This document shows positions 41,954 to 51,106 of a stretch of 64,000 nucleotides of DNA, one piece after another (the first letter of the stretch is position 1; every line of letters starts with the position of its first letter). Under the pieces are notes generated by a model. The model saw only the letters and a program-made list of their open reading frames with translations. It made no database searches and was not told where the DNA came from. A program made the translations under genes and the position numbers. The stretch is from Desulfosporosinus sp. HMP52 (GTDB taxonomy: Bacteria > Bacillota > Desulfitobacteriia > Desulfitobacteriales > Desulfitobacteriaceae): positions 32,090 through 96,089 of the forward strand of contig NZ_JMGA01000030.1 in NCBI RefSeq assembly GCF_000765145.1, in the 5' to 3' direction.

Positions 41954-43490
41954 TTTCATTCTCCTTTGTAGTGCCGCGTTTGGCACCTGACATGTAAAGG
42001 CCAAGTTCTTGAACTGTGGTCGCCTTGGCGTCTAGCTCACCAACGATTTCTCCTTCATACATAACAAGAATTCGGTCGCTTAAATTCATGACCTCCTCCA
42101 GCTCTAGGGATACTAACAATACTGCTTTTCCGGCATCCCGCCTGGAGACGAGCTGTTTGTGGATGTACTCGATAGCCCCCACATCCAGACCGCGGGTAGG
42201 TTGTACGGCAATTATCAGCTCATGCTCCTTGTCAATCTCCCGGGCAAGAATGGCTTTTTGCTGGTTGCCGCCGGACATGCTTCGGACTGGAGTGATGGGT
42301 CCTTGCCCGCTGCGCACATCATATTGCTTAATCAACCTATCCGCATAAGAGCGTACGGCTTTGGTTTTGATAAATCCGAAGGTCTGAAACTCAGGCTGCC
42401 AATAACGCTGCAGGACTAGATTTTTCTCCAAGGAATAATCAAGGACGAGACCGTACTTATGCCGATCTTCTGGAATGTGGCTTATACCAGACATTGAACG
42501 GGTGCGTATGTTAGCCTTGGTAATGTTCTTGCCGCCAAGGATGATACTTCCGTTGCTAATATTTTCCAGACCTGTAAGGGCCGCGACTAGTTCAGTTTGT
42601 CCGTTTCCGTCGATACCGGCAAGACATACGATTTCACCTGCCCGCACATTAAAACTTACATTTTTCACAGCATTGTTTTTATGGATCTTAGAGGAAACGG
42701 TAATATTCTCTACAAGAAGAACAACATCCCCGAGTTCCATAGTTTTTTTATGTACCTTGAAGTTAACATCTCGCCCCACCATCATCCGGGACAGTTCTTC
42801 CTTGGTAGTATCCTTTATTGCAACGTCACCAATGTATTTACCTTTGCGCAGTACTGTGCAACGATCGGCAACAGCCATAATCTCATTTAATTTATGGGTA
42901 ATAAATAGTATAGATTTACCTTCTCTGGCGAATTCCCGCATTATTTCCATAAGCTCATCAATTTCCTGGGGGGTTAAAACTGCGGTGGGCTCGTCAAAAA
43001 TCAGAATATCATTTTCGCGGTATAACATTTTTAGGATCTCAACACGCTGCTGCATGCCAACGGAAATTTTTTCAATTAATGCATCAGGGTTTACCTCAAG
43101 TCCGTACTGTTTGCTAAGTTTAAGTACCTTTTCCCGGGCTTGTTTTTTTTGCAAGAAGCCCAGCTTATTGGGCTCAACTCCTAGAATGATATTCTCAAGA
43201 ACTGTAAAGATATCGATGAGTTTAAAGTGTTGGTGTACCATGCCAATGCCCAAATCGTTGGCGTCATTAGGATTATTGATTTTAACAACTTTACCATTCT
43301 TCTTGATTTCGCCTTTTTCTGGCTGGTATAGGCCGAAAAGAACGCTCATTAGGGTGGATTTTCCGGCGCCGTTTTCTCCTAATAGGGCATGAATTTCGCC
43401 CTTCTTTAAACGAAGGGTTATGTTATCATTGGCGATGATGCCCGGAAATTCTTTCGTAATATTAAGCATTTCAATAATATAGTTTTCCAT
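41943..43490 (-). CDS. Nucleoside ABC transporter ATP-binding protein (NupO type, two ATPase domains)
   Basis: 515 residues with two ABC domains. First: Walker A GENGAGKSTLMS (about 38), Q-loop GMVHQHFKL, signature ISVGMQQRVEI (degenerate LSGGQ), Walker B ILIFDEPTAVL. Second: GIDGNGQTEL (degenerate Walker A, no Lys), PVRSMSGGNQQKAIL and LIIAVQPTRGLDVG. This is the layout of sugar/nucleoside import ATPases. It overlaps the downstream permease by 11 bases. A GGGG-rich ribosome site precedes ATG 43490. Confidence 0.93.
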   Translation of the reverse strand: MENYIIEMLNITKEFPGIIANDNITLRLKKGEIHALLGENGAGKSTLMSVLFGLYQPEKGEIKKNGKVVKINNPNDANDLGIGMVHQHFKLIDIFTVLENIILGVEPNKLGFLQKKQAREKVLKLSKQYGLEVNPDALIEKISVGMQQRVEILKMLYRENDILIFDEPTAVLTPQEIDELMEIMREFAREGKSILFITHKLNEIMAVADRCTVLRKGKYIGDVAIKDTTKEELSRMMVGRDVNFKVHKKTMELGDVVLLVENITVSSKIHKNNAVKNVSFNVRAGEIVCLAGIDGNGQTELVAALTGLENISNGSIILGGKNITKANIRTRSMSGISHIPEDRHKYGLVLDYSLEKNLVLQRYWQPEFQTFGFIKTKAVRSYADRLIKQYDVRSGQGPITPVRSMSGGNQQKAILAREIDKEHELIIAVQPTRGLDVGAIEYIHKQLVSRRDAGKAVLLVSLELEEVMNLSDRILVMYEGEIVGELDAKATTVQELGLYMSGAKRGTTKENENAG

Positions 43491-43524
43491 TAATAAACCC
43501 CTTTTTTAACAAGTTAATACACAT

Positions 43525-43556
43525 AAAGGGGAAAGGAATTTTTGCCTTTCCCCTTT
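43525..43556 (-). terminator. Hairpin between the binding-protein gene and the transporter genes
   Basis: AAAGGGGAAAGG (43525-43536) pairs perfectly with CCTTTCCCCTTT (43545-43556). It lies between the BMP lipoprotein gene and its ATPase gene; T-run is weak, so it may partly terminate or protect mRNA. Confidence 0.6.
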
Positions 43557-43624
43557 GTCTTTAAAGGGCTTCTACTGACAGAAGGCTCAGGCCTATTGCT
43601 CAGCAGAGTTACTATAATTATTTG

Positions 43625-44785
43625 TTATCTAACTTGAACAGTAACCTTGGAAAGTTTCAAACCGGAAACAAGCTCTTTAGCGGTTGCATAACCGTTAGTA
43701 TCTTCAACCTTTAGGGTACGGACAGGATCGATGGAGCTATTAGCTAGAGATGCATAAATAGCGTCATAATCTTTTTTGGTGAAGGATTTAAAACGGTCAA
43801 AGGCATTGCCGTCTTGTTTGCCAATAATCGTTGTTGGCAGACCTACACCGTTATTAGATGCATTGAAATAGGTAGACTTCCCGGCGAAGGTGCTCCATTT
43901 GTCAGTTTTATAGATAGACTCAAGAACCTGGATAACCGAAGCGCCAAGTCCCTTGGTTGCAGATGTAATAACAGTCTCGCTATCGTATCTTTGGTCTACA
44001 TCAACCCCGATAACCTTTTTGCCTGCTTCTGCAGCAGCGGACATAACACTCTTACCTACGGAACCGCCGCAAGCAAAAATAACCTCTGTACCTTCCTGAT
44101 ACATTGTTTTTGCTGTTGCCTTATTGGTATCGGTTTCTGCAAAATCTCCTGTATAGTGGTAAGTAACAGAAATTGCACCAGCAGGAAGGCCCAGTTTTTC
44201 AGCAGCAGCCTCAGCTCCCTGTAAATATCCATAACCAAATGCTTGAACAGCAGGAACAGCCATGCCACCCATGAAGCCAAGCTTCTTCATGCCGTCTAAA
44301 ACAGCTGCATAACCAGCCAGATAGCCGGGCTCTTCTTCAGAGTACAGAATGCTCGCAACATTATCATTAGTTTTAAAGGTTTTGTAATCAGCTGTATGAG
44401 GAGTACCATCCAAGAGGATAAATTTTACCTCAGGGTACTTTGACTGTGCCTCGTAAATCGGAACCTCAAAAAGGAAACCTGGTGTAACAATCACCTTAGC
44501 GCCACCAGTGACTGCCAGATCGATAGCAGCAAGGTAGCCTGCATCAGATGCTTCCTCAGGTTTATAATACTTGTGGCTAATTTTGTTTGCCTCAGCAAAG
44601 GCAACGACCCCTTCCCAGGAACCTTGGTTAAAGGACTTATCATCGATATTGCCTTTGTCGGTAATGAGAGCGATTTCGAAGCCTTTGCTTGTTGCATCAC
44701 CTTGACTAGTTGTACTGCCACAGCCAGTAATTACCGAGAAACAGAGCAAAACAAGAACTAATAGTATTGCCGAAAACCTTTTCAA
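43625..44785 (-). CDS. BMP-family substrate-binding lipoprotein (nucleoside transporter)
   Basis: 386 residues from TTG 44785, six bases after GGAGGGGGAG. N-terminal lipoprotein signal with lipobox VITGC (Cys at about 22), then a BMP/PnrA fold: IALITDKGNIDDKSFNQGSWEGV, GGAKVIVTPGFLFEVPI, EGTEVIFACGGSVGKSVMSAA and KVIGVDVDQRYDSET. Such proteins bind purine or pyrimidine nucleosides outside the membrane. First gene of the transporter operon. No purine riboswitch was recognised upstream. Confidence 0.92.
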   Translation of the reverse strand: MKRFSAILLVLVLLCFSVITGCGSTTSQGDATSKGFEIALITDKGNIDDKSFNQGSWEGVVAFAEANKISHKYYKPEEASDAGYLAAIDLAVTGGAKVIVTPGFLFEVPIYEAQSKYPEVKFILLDGTPHTADYKTFKTNDNVASILYSEEEPGYLAGYAAVLDGMKKLGFMGGMAVPAVQAFGYGYLQGAEAAAEKLGLPAGAISVTYHYTGDFAETDTNKATAKTMYQEGTEVIFACGGSVGKSVMSAAAEAGKKVIGVDVDQRYDSETVITSATKGLGASVIQVLESIYKTDKWSTFAGKSTYFNASNNGVGLPTTIIGKQDGNAFDRFKSFTKKDYDAIYASLANSSIDPVRTLKVEDTNGYATAKELVSGLKLSKVTVQVR

Positions 44786-45053
44786 TTATACTCCCCCTCC
44801 GATTTTAATAATATTTTCCATAAAAGTATTGTATCATCCTTATCTGAATTTACAACTATTATCCATTACTAACGGTTGAATTCATTGATTTAATATAAGA
44901 TTTGAAATATAAATTTTTTATTAACGATTATCAAGAAACCCAAGTTTTTTAACATTTAACCGTCTTCTAAAGATAATGGAGAACTCGGTTAAATCACTAT
45001 CTTATCCTCAAGAGATAATTTATAATAGTAAAGGATTGAAGGGGGGCAATTTT

Positions 45054-45791
45054 ATGAATCACCGACATTTAGTTCTAAATGAAGACAGTGAGTTTGCATT
45101 CCATTGTCACGATGGACTGGAGTGCTTTAAGACATGTTGCCGGGACATCAATATTTATCTCTCTCCATATGATGTTCTCCGGATGAAAAATTTTCTCAAT
45201 CTTTCTTCAGAAGATTTTCTGAAGGAGTACACACTTAAGGTACAAGTGCCTCATACTGGCTTGTCCATTGTACAAATAGACATGTCCAAGGACAATAAAC
45301 TAAGATGTCCTTTCATAACACCTAAGGGATGTCAGGTCTATCAAGAGAGACCTTGGTCCTGCCGCATGGCCCCTGTGGACATGCTGGGTGGTGGAAAATA
45401 CTCTTTTATTTTTGAAAGTTCCCATTGCCATGGCCTCAATGAGACAAAGAAACAAACCGTAAAGGATTGGCTGCAAGACCAGGGTCTAGAGATTTACGAT
45501 GAAACTGAACAAGGGTTTAATGAAATACCCAACCACTTAAAACTTACGGGTAACCCGGAAACTGATGAAAAGCTTAAACAGCTTTTCTTTATGGCTTGCT
45601 ATGATATAGACAGATTTAGAACGTTATTGATGAATAACCCTTCCCTATATGAAGAATTGAGTTTGGACCAAGAGGCAATAGATGAGATCAAGCATAACGA
45701 CGTTCAGTTGATGAAATTTGGTTTTAAACTTTTATGTTTGGGCTCCAAGCCTTTGACAAACTTAATAATTAACATTAACGGCATAAATTAA
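45054..45791 (+). CDS. YkgJ-family cysteine-cluster protein
   Basis: 245 residues from ATG 45054 (AAGGGGGG six bases before; the frame extends upstream to 44976 without a site). The pattern FHCHDGLECFKTCCRDINIYLSPYDVLRM, CPFITPKGCQVYQERPWSCRM is the YkgJ/CxxCxxCC cluster, thought to bind zinc or an iron-sulfur cluster; FliB flagellin methylases carry a similar domain. Short C-terminal extension of helices. Function unknown. Terminator follows. Confidence 0.82.
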   Translation: MNHRHLVLNEDSEFAFHCHDGLECFKTCCRDINIYLSPYDVLRMKNFLNLSSEDFLKEYTLKVQVPHTGLSIVQIDMSKDNKLRCPFITPKGCQVYQERPWSCRMAPVDMLGGGKYSFIFESSHCHGLNETKKQTVKDWLQDQGLEIYDETEQGFNEIPNHLKLTGNPETDEKLKQLFFMACYDIDRFRTLLMNNPSLYEELSLDQEAIDEIKHNDVQLMKFGFKLLCLGSKPLTNLIININGIN

Positions 45792-45836
45792 GTAATGACC
45801 GGAACGTAATCCTACCAATAGAATGATAGTATCCCG

Positions 45837-45877
45837 AAACTACCCCTCCCCATAAAGGGCGAAGGGTAGTTTTTTTG
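45837..45877 (+). terminator. Terminator of the YkgJ-type gene
   Basis: AAACTACCC pairs with GGGTAGTTT, followed by seven T. Confidence 0.85.
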
Positions 45878-45887
45878 TTGGCTAGAT

Positions 45888-45968
45888 TTAGAATACAATG
45901 CCCAATGCGATAAGCATAAGAATAGCAATTGATACAATAGCAATGCCACAACCAAAGATCAACATCAT
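45888..45968 (-). CDS. 26-residue membrane peptide
   Basis: 26 residues, almost entirely one hydrophobic helix (MMLIFGCGIAIVSIAILMLI...). AAAGGGGGA lies 4-5 bases before the first ATG. Resembles peptide B in being a single short membrane helix behind a strong ribosome site. No family recognised. Confidence 0.45.
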   Translation of the reverse strand: MMLIFGCGIAIVSIAILMLIALGIVF

Positions 45969-45977
45969 ATTATCCCC

Positions 45978-46292
45978 CTTTTACCATATATAACATGATA
46001 TTCCAGATGACTCCGCCTGACACTAAGAAATTGAAATATCAGAGTTGCATTAAAGGTAATAATTATGCTTCTATTTTCAGAGATATAGTCCTTATCTCTC
46101 AAAAAGAACCTTGAGTCAACAGGGAGGATATTTGTAGATCGAGGTAGAATAATGGGAGTATCGGAAGAATATAAAGATTTAAGTGGCGATTTATTAAAGA
46201 AACTTAGGATATATAGTCGAAAATAGAGGGCATAAATGAATTGTGTCGAAAATAGCTAGATAAAGTAGGGAATTTACTAATGAGGTATAGAG
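45978..46292. other. Intergenic stretch
   Basis: About 315 bases with no gene seen; carries the promoter region of the hybrid kinase gene, whose ribosome site GAGG is near 46282. Confidence 0.5.
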
Positions 46293-49013
46293 ATGACAGA
46301 AAATCCTTTATTAAATAAACTTGAGATTAGGCCTTTTTTAATAACAATTAACGCTAGAGTTGTTAAGGTAGGAAAGGCTTTTTTAGAATTAACTGATTTC
46401 TCGAAAGAGGATCTTTTAGACAAAACAATATCCCAGGTAATCCACGAGTTGCTAAGGATTAATACTGAGTCGTATGATATGAGCAAGGATTTAAATCAAA
46501 TAGAAGGCTTTATTTTTACCAAAAACTATGAATCCAGAGAAATAACACTGGAAATACAACAAGGATCAACAGCAGAAGAGAAAATTTATATATTTCAAGA
46601 AAAGACTAATTCAAGACTCAACGATAAGGTATTATTCTTAAGTAAGTTCTTTTTGGACAATAAAGTTGGGATTGGGATTTACTCTGCACTTAACTTTATA
46701 TTGCTTAAAGCCAATGATAAGTACCAAGAGTACATCTTAGATACGATTAATCCTCTTGCAAATCCTCCTGAACTACCGAAAGTTAATTATAAGGAAAAGC
46801 ATTGTTTATTAGGTCTGAGAATCATGGACTTTATACCGGATTTTCAAGGCCGCAAGCCTGAGTTATCGTGGAAAAGTGTGGTGGATTCAAATAACAGCTT
46901 ACATATCGCTGAAAGGAAAGGATTGCTGGGATCAGCTGATCAGCGGTATTGGGATAATACCTTAATGCCCATCGAAGAAAATGGCGAGGTTAAGTATATT
47001 ATTTCCATACTGGAAGATGTAACCGAGAGAGTCATCAGTAAAATAGAAAACAAAGAATATCAGCAAGCTATAGAAGAACAAGCCAAGGAATTACAGAAAA
47101 CTAAGGAACAATTGCTGGAAGCACAGGAGTTTGCTCATTTAGGATATTGGGAATTTGACCCAATTACCGGAGAATATCCTTGGTCGGATGAGTTGTTTAG
47201 AATCGTTGGCTATAAGCCACAGGAATTTATACCTACTATTGCTGATGGGATTAGGCTGATTTACCCTGACGACAGAAATATAGTGCTAAATGTGATGAAG
47301 GAGCCTCCTCCTGACAATGAATTTAAATTAGACCTTAGAATAGTTAGAAAAGATAACGAAGTTAGATGGATTCATGAAAAGGTAAAGTATGATAAGGATG
47401 CCTCGGGAAACCTTGTTCGGTGGTATGGAGTTGTGCAAGATATTACGGAACGAAAACTAAATGAAATTAGACTCAAAGAGAGTGAGGAAAGGTTCAAAGA
47501 GCTAGCTGAAAATCTGGGACATGTTATTTGGATTAGTGAAGGTAAACAAGTAGTTTACATAAATAAAGAGTATGAGAGCGTATTTGAAAGAAGCTGCCAA
47601 AGCTTATATAACAACTCTCAATCATTTATTGAAGGCATACACCCAAAGGATAAAGATACCCTAATCAAAGCATTTAAACACAATGATAATTCTAATGAAA
47701 TATTTGATAAACAATTTAGAGTTGTCCGATCTGATGGATCAATTTGCTGGATTTGGGCCAGGACATTCCCAATATTTAATGAAAATGCTGGAATAAAACG
47801 GAGAGTTGGCATTGCTGAAGATATAACCAAGATTAAGACTTATGAGGAATCATTACGACAGGCTAAGGAAGACGCTGAGAAAGCCAACAAAGCAAAAAGC
47901 CAGTTCCTGGCAAACATGAGTCATGAAATAAGAACACCGATGAGTGGTGTTCTTGGAATGGCCCAACTGTTAATTATGGATCTAGAAGGTAAACAAAAGG
48001 AAATGGCGAAAATCATTAAAACCTGCGGTGACAACCTGTTGAACATTATTAATGATATCCTTGATCTTTCACGAATAGAAGCCGGAAAAATTAGCCTGTG
48101 TCTTGAAGAGTTTAATTTTGGGCAGTTAATCGGTGAAGTAAATGATATAATTCAACCTTTAGCTTTACGTAAAGGACTTAATTATTCATTTTTCCTAGAT
48201 AATCAAATCAATAGTCGGCTATTAGGTGATACAGGTAGGCTGAAGCAAATACTCTTTAATCTTTTGGGAAACGCCATTAAGTTTACTGAACATGGAAGTA
48301 TTGAGCTGTCTATTTTAAAAGGAAAGGTATGTAAGGACAGAGTGCAGTTGCTCTTTTCAATAAAAGATACGGGGATGGGAATAGACGAGGATAAAATTGG
48401 TCAGTTATTTACCTATTTTACCCAAGGTGATGATTCAGTTACTAAGAAATATGGAGGTACTGGGTTAGGTCTGGCGATTTCTAAACAACTGATTAACATG
48501 ATGAATGGAGAAATTAGTGTGGAAAGCCAGGCCGGAGTTGGAAGTGTTTTTTCATTTAGTGTAATCTTCATACAATCCCAAAATGTTGAAAGACTTGAAA
48601 ATCACAGCCCTAAGGATAATCCCCAAAGTTCAATTAATTCCACAGCCTTATTAGTTGAAGATGATTATGTAAGCGGAGTTCTTATAAAAAAGCTCTGTGA
48701 ACGAAAGAATATCAGTTTGATGATTGCCAAAAGTGGGACTGAAGCAATTGAGATTTTGAAAAGCCAATGTTTTAATTTGATATTAATGGATATTCAAATG
48801 CCTGATATAAGTGGTTTTGAGACCACAAAAATAATCAGAGCTATGGAAAAAACATTTAAAAAGCGTACGCCGATAATTGCCACGACAGCCTTCGCTTTAG
48901 TCGGTGATAGAGAAAAATGCCTTAGCGCTGGCATGGATGATTATTTAGTAAAACCAATTGATGCGGAAGAATTTTATAAGATTGTGGAGAAATGGATTCG
49001 TATCAAAAGCTAA
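46293..49013 (+). CDS. Hybrid sensor histidine kinase with PAS domains and receiver domain
   Basis: 906 residues, no membrane segment. Several PAS/PAC domains (about residues 10-520; LGYWEFDPITGEYPWSDELFRIVG, RWYGVVQDITERK), then a HisKA with His544 in ANMSHEIRTPMSGV, an ATPase domain (LLGNAIKFT, DTGMGIDEDK, GGTGLGLAIS), and a C-terminal receiver domain with Asp833 in LILMDIQMPDISGFET and DDYLVKPIDAEEF. Acts as a cytosolic phosphorelay sensor, possibly for redox or small ligands. No response regulator gene beside it; terminator at 49037-49066. Confidence 0.92.
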   Translation: MTENPLLNKLEIRPFLITINARVVKVGKAFLELTDFSKEDLLDKTISQVIHELLRINTESYDMSKDLNQIEGFIFTKNYESREITLEIQQGSTAEEKIYIFQEKTNSRLNDKVLFLSKFFLDNKVGIGIYSALNFILLKANDKYQEYILDTINPLANPPELPKVNYKEKHCLLGLRIMDFIPDFQGRKPELSWKSVVDSNNSLHIAERKGLLGSADQRYWDNTLMPIEENGEVKYIISILEDVTERVISKIENKEYQQAIEEQAKELQKTKEQLLEAQEFAHLGYWEFDPITGEYPWSDELFRIVGYKPQEFIPTIADGIRLIYPDDRNIVLNVMKEPPPDNEFKLDLRIVRKDNEVRWIHEKVKYDKDASGNLVRWYGVVQDITERKLNEIRLKESEERFKELAENLGHVIWISEGKQVVYINKEYESVFERSCQSLYNNSQSFIEGIHPKDKDTLIKAFKHNDNSNEIFDKQFRVVRSDGSICWIWARTFPIFNENAGIKRRVGIAEDITKIKTYEESLRQAKEDAEKANKAKSQFLANMSHEIRTPMSGVLGMAQLLIMDLEGKQKEMAKIIKTCGDNLLNIINDILDLSRIEAGKISLCLEEFNFGQLIGEVNDIIQPLALRKGLNYSFFLDNQINSRLLGDTGRLKQILFNLLGNAIKFTEHGSIELSILKGKVCKDRVQLLFSIKDTGMGIDEDKIGQLFTYFTQGDDSVTKKYGGTGLGLAISKQLINMMNGEISVESQAGVGSVFSFSVIFIQSQNVERLENHSPKDNPQSSINSTALLVEDDYVSGVLIKKLCERKNISLMIAKSGTEAIEILKSQCFNLILMDIQMPDISGFETTKIIRAMEKTFKKRTPIIATTAFALVGDREKCLSAGMDDYLVKPIDAEEFYKIVEKWIRIKS

Positions 49014-49036
49014 AGGGCCCAATATCTTTTGAAATG

Positions 49037-49066
49037 TGATGTACCTTAATAGGTACATCATTTTTT
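49037..49066 (+). terminator. Terminator of the hybrid kinase gene
   Basis: TGATGTACC (49037-49045) pairs with GGTACATCA (49052-49060), followed by six T. Confidence 0.88.
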
Positions 49067-49081
49067 GATTCGCGAAAGTTG

Positions 49082-49119
49082 CTCATACCAAAGCAATAAT
49101 GAAATTGCTTTGGTATGAG
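49082..49119. repeat. 15-bp inverted repeat between convergent genes
   Basis: CTCATACCAAAGCAA (49082-49096) pairs with TTGCTTTGGTATGAG (49105-49119); no clear T-run on the minus strand. Confidence 0.6.
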
Positions 49120-49166
49120 TTTAAATATCTTAAATATTACTTGTGTTCTTTAACAAATCTTTATCC

Positions 49167-49622
49167 TTAGAGCAAGTGCATTCTTTTATCAATGAACTTT
49201 AGGGTAAAAGAAACCATCAGCCCATAGATTAGCGCAGTAGAAAGTGTTGAGTATGCTACGTTAAGGGGCATATTTATAAAAAGAGGAAGCTTTAGTAATG
49301 TACCAAATGTGTTAAGTAATAACCAAATAGCTAAACTGTATCCTAAACCTTTTAGATATAAATAATTACTTGAAGTAAACATTAATAAATAGGCGAAGAC
49401 TACACCAAGCATCATACACACAGCTCCATGGCTAATTATTGAAAGGACTAGACCCAAAAAACCTTGCTTGGAATATATCTGATTTGTAAGTACAATTGTA
49501 GCGTAATCGTTGAAAGCCCTATCAGTCCAGCCTAATGCTTTATAAGTAATCCCGACTAAATCACAGGTAACACTGGCTACAAATCCTGCAATGCCTCCAG
49601 CAACAAACCTATCTTTCTTCAT
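49167..49622 (-). CDS. Four-helix membrane protein
   Basis: 151 residues with four membrane helices (about 7-25, 55-80, 88-108 and 118-140) and a basic C-terminus (FIDKRMHLL). GGGAGAG is eight bases before ATG. The start KKDRFVAGGIAGFVASVTCDLVGI resembles small uncharacterised membrane proteins of Peptococcaceae; I recognise no named family. Confidence 0.65.
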   Translation of the reverse strand: MKKDRFVAGGIAGFVASVTCDLVGITYKALGWTDRAFNDYATIVLTNQIYSKQGFLGLVLSIISHGAVCMMLGVVFAYLLMFTSSNYLYLKGLGYSLAIWLLLNTFGTLLKLPLFINMPLNVAYSTLSTALIYGLMVSFTLKFIDKRMHLL

Positions 49623-49976
49623 TTGCTTAACTCTCCCTTTTAACGATTCGAAATTAAGTATGCCGTAAAATTTAAATTTTTATTTAATAAAGGGAGAATA
49701 AGAATTTTTTGAAATCCACTGGGGTTCGTTTTTGGTACCAAGATGAGTTCTAAAGAGTATATATAGTTATATAGAAAACTTAAAACTACTACATTAAGCT
49801 AAAATCTACATACCTAATGGTTAGGGGATCGATTAAGAGCTTATATATTTAGTCCTCAAATTTTACAAATTGTGACAAAGATTTCGCTTTATCTAAAGCC
49901 TTACTTAGATTACAATAATATGGTCTCATTTTAATATGAAAATTCTAAATAATCAGGTATATTGGGAGGAGAGAGT
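49623..49976. other. Intergenic stretch
   Basis: About 350 A/T-rich bases between divergent genes; no gene, RNA or repeat recognised. Confidence 0.45.
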
Positions 49977-50093
49977 ATGACTGCACAAGAAAAGCATATA
50001 ATTGAAACTATTCTAGCCGATATAGGACTTGAGCCTTTGTTCATTGGCGACAATAATTGTGATAAACCTGATAGAGTCGATAAAACAACCTAA
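49977..50093 (+). CDS. Possible 38-residue protein
   Basis: 38 residues starting MTAQEKHIIETILADIG, opened by GGGAGGAG 3-10 bases before ATG. Acidic, hydrophilic, no recognised family. It may be a genuine small protein or the start of a truncated gene. Confidence 0.4.
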   Translation: MTAQEKHIIETILADIGLEPLFIGDNNCDKPDRVDKTT

Positions 50094-50173
50094 ATTACGA
50101 GGATCATAAAATTAAGAGCGAACAGGGAGGGGTGAGTATTTAGTTGAGGCTTCAGAATAAAGAAGTAAAATTG

Positions 50174-50212
50174 ACACCAAAATCACGCTAGTATTTGTGA
50201 TTTTGGTGTTAT
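50174..50212 (+). terminator. Hairpin between short ORF and next gene
   Basis: ACACCAAAATCAC (50174-50186) pairs with GTGATTTTGGTGT (50197-50209), followed by TATT; 13-bp stem. Confidence 0.6.
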
Positions 50213-50349
50213 TACGTTGGTAAAGAAAAAGGAGTTATTTGTTTGGAGTTTTTTCTTGATGCAGGAAAAAAAGGATAACTGTGGAATAGATTACCCAAGA
50301 CTAATGTTTTATTGGGTAACAATGGGTCTGGGGAAGGAGTGGCAGCGTC

Positions 50350-51027
50350 ATGGATACAGTTGTTTTGGACAACATCCAATGTGAAATTGATCTGACAAAA
50401 CTTCAAGAAAAGTTACGTCTTAGGGAGGATAATTCCTATCTCGCTGAAGTACTGGAGTTGGCGGCTCAAGCCCAGTTAATTGCAAGACCTAAAGTAATCT
50501 TCAAACGATCCTTGGTCGGTGCAAAGGGAGATAATTATGTTGTTATCGATGGAATTAGATTTAATAGCCGGATTTTGAGAGTTAATTTAGAAGATACAGC
50601 CATGGTTTTCCCCTTTATTATTACTTGTGGAACGGAATTAGAAATTTGGTCAAAACAATTCGATGATTTTTTTATAAGTTATTGTGTTGATACGATTAAA
50701 GAGATGGTGCTAAATTATGCCCGGCAAGAGTTTGTGATGTATCTGGAACGTGAGTTTGGGCTAGTGCATGGAGCCAACATGAACCCCGGGTCTTTACCTG
50801 ACTGGCCAATAACGGAACAAAAACCATTGTTTGACCTGTTAGGGAATGTTGAAGAGTTAATTGGCGTTCAATTAAACGATAGTTTTTTGTTACTTCCCGT
50901 TAAAACTGTTTCCGGTATTCGATTTCCCAAAGATAGTACCTTTGAGAACTGCCAGTTATGTCCCAGGGAAAATTGTCCAAATAGAAAAGCACCTTATAAC
51001 GAAGAAATGTGCCGACATTTTCACTAA
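50350..51027 (+). CDS. MetH activation-domain-like protein
   Basis: 225 residues. Resembles the vitamin-B12-dependent methionine synthase activation domain as a stand-alone protein: AMVFPFIITCGTELEIW, MNPGSLPDWPITEQKPLF (cf. the SPGY motif that binds S-adenosylmethionine in MetH) and LPVKTVSGIRFPKD. It ends in a cysteine cluster CQLCPRENCPNRKAPYNEEMC, which may bind metal or an iron-sulfur cluster. Such proteins occur near corrinoid methyltransferases or their activators; none is adjacent here. Upstream of the histidine kinase at 51107 by 80 bases. Confidence 0.75.
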   Translation: MDTVVLDNIQCEIDLTKLQEKLRLREDNSYLAEVLELAAQAQLIARPKVIFKRSLVGAKGDNYVVIDGIRFNSRILRVNLEDTAMVFPFIITCGTELEIWSKQFDDFFISYCVDTIKEMVLNYARQEFVMYLEREFGLVHGANMNPGSLPDWPITEQKPLFDLLGNVEELIGVQLNDSFLLLPVKTVSGIRFPKDSTFENCQLCPRENCPNRKAPYNEEMCRHFH

Positions 51028-51106
51028 GGGATGGAATAGTTTTGTTGTTGGAGTTATGAGTTCGCATGTTCGCTGTGAATATTGTTGGTAGATAGGAGCT
51101 CATCGC

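Noticed and set aside
42475..43392. 305-codon plus-strand frame
   Set aside because: It is antisense to the ABC ATPase gene and is an artefact of its codon use.
44786..45053. Possible purine riboswitch upstream of the BMP lipoprotein gene
   Set aside because: The conserved purine-riboswitch core was not found on either strand.
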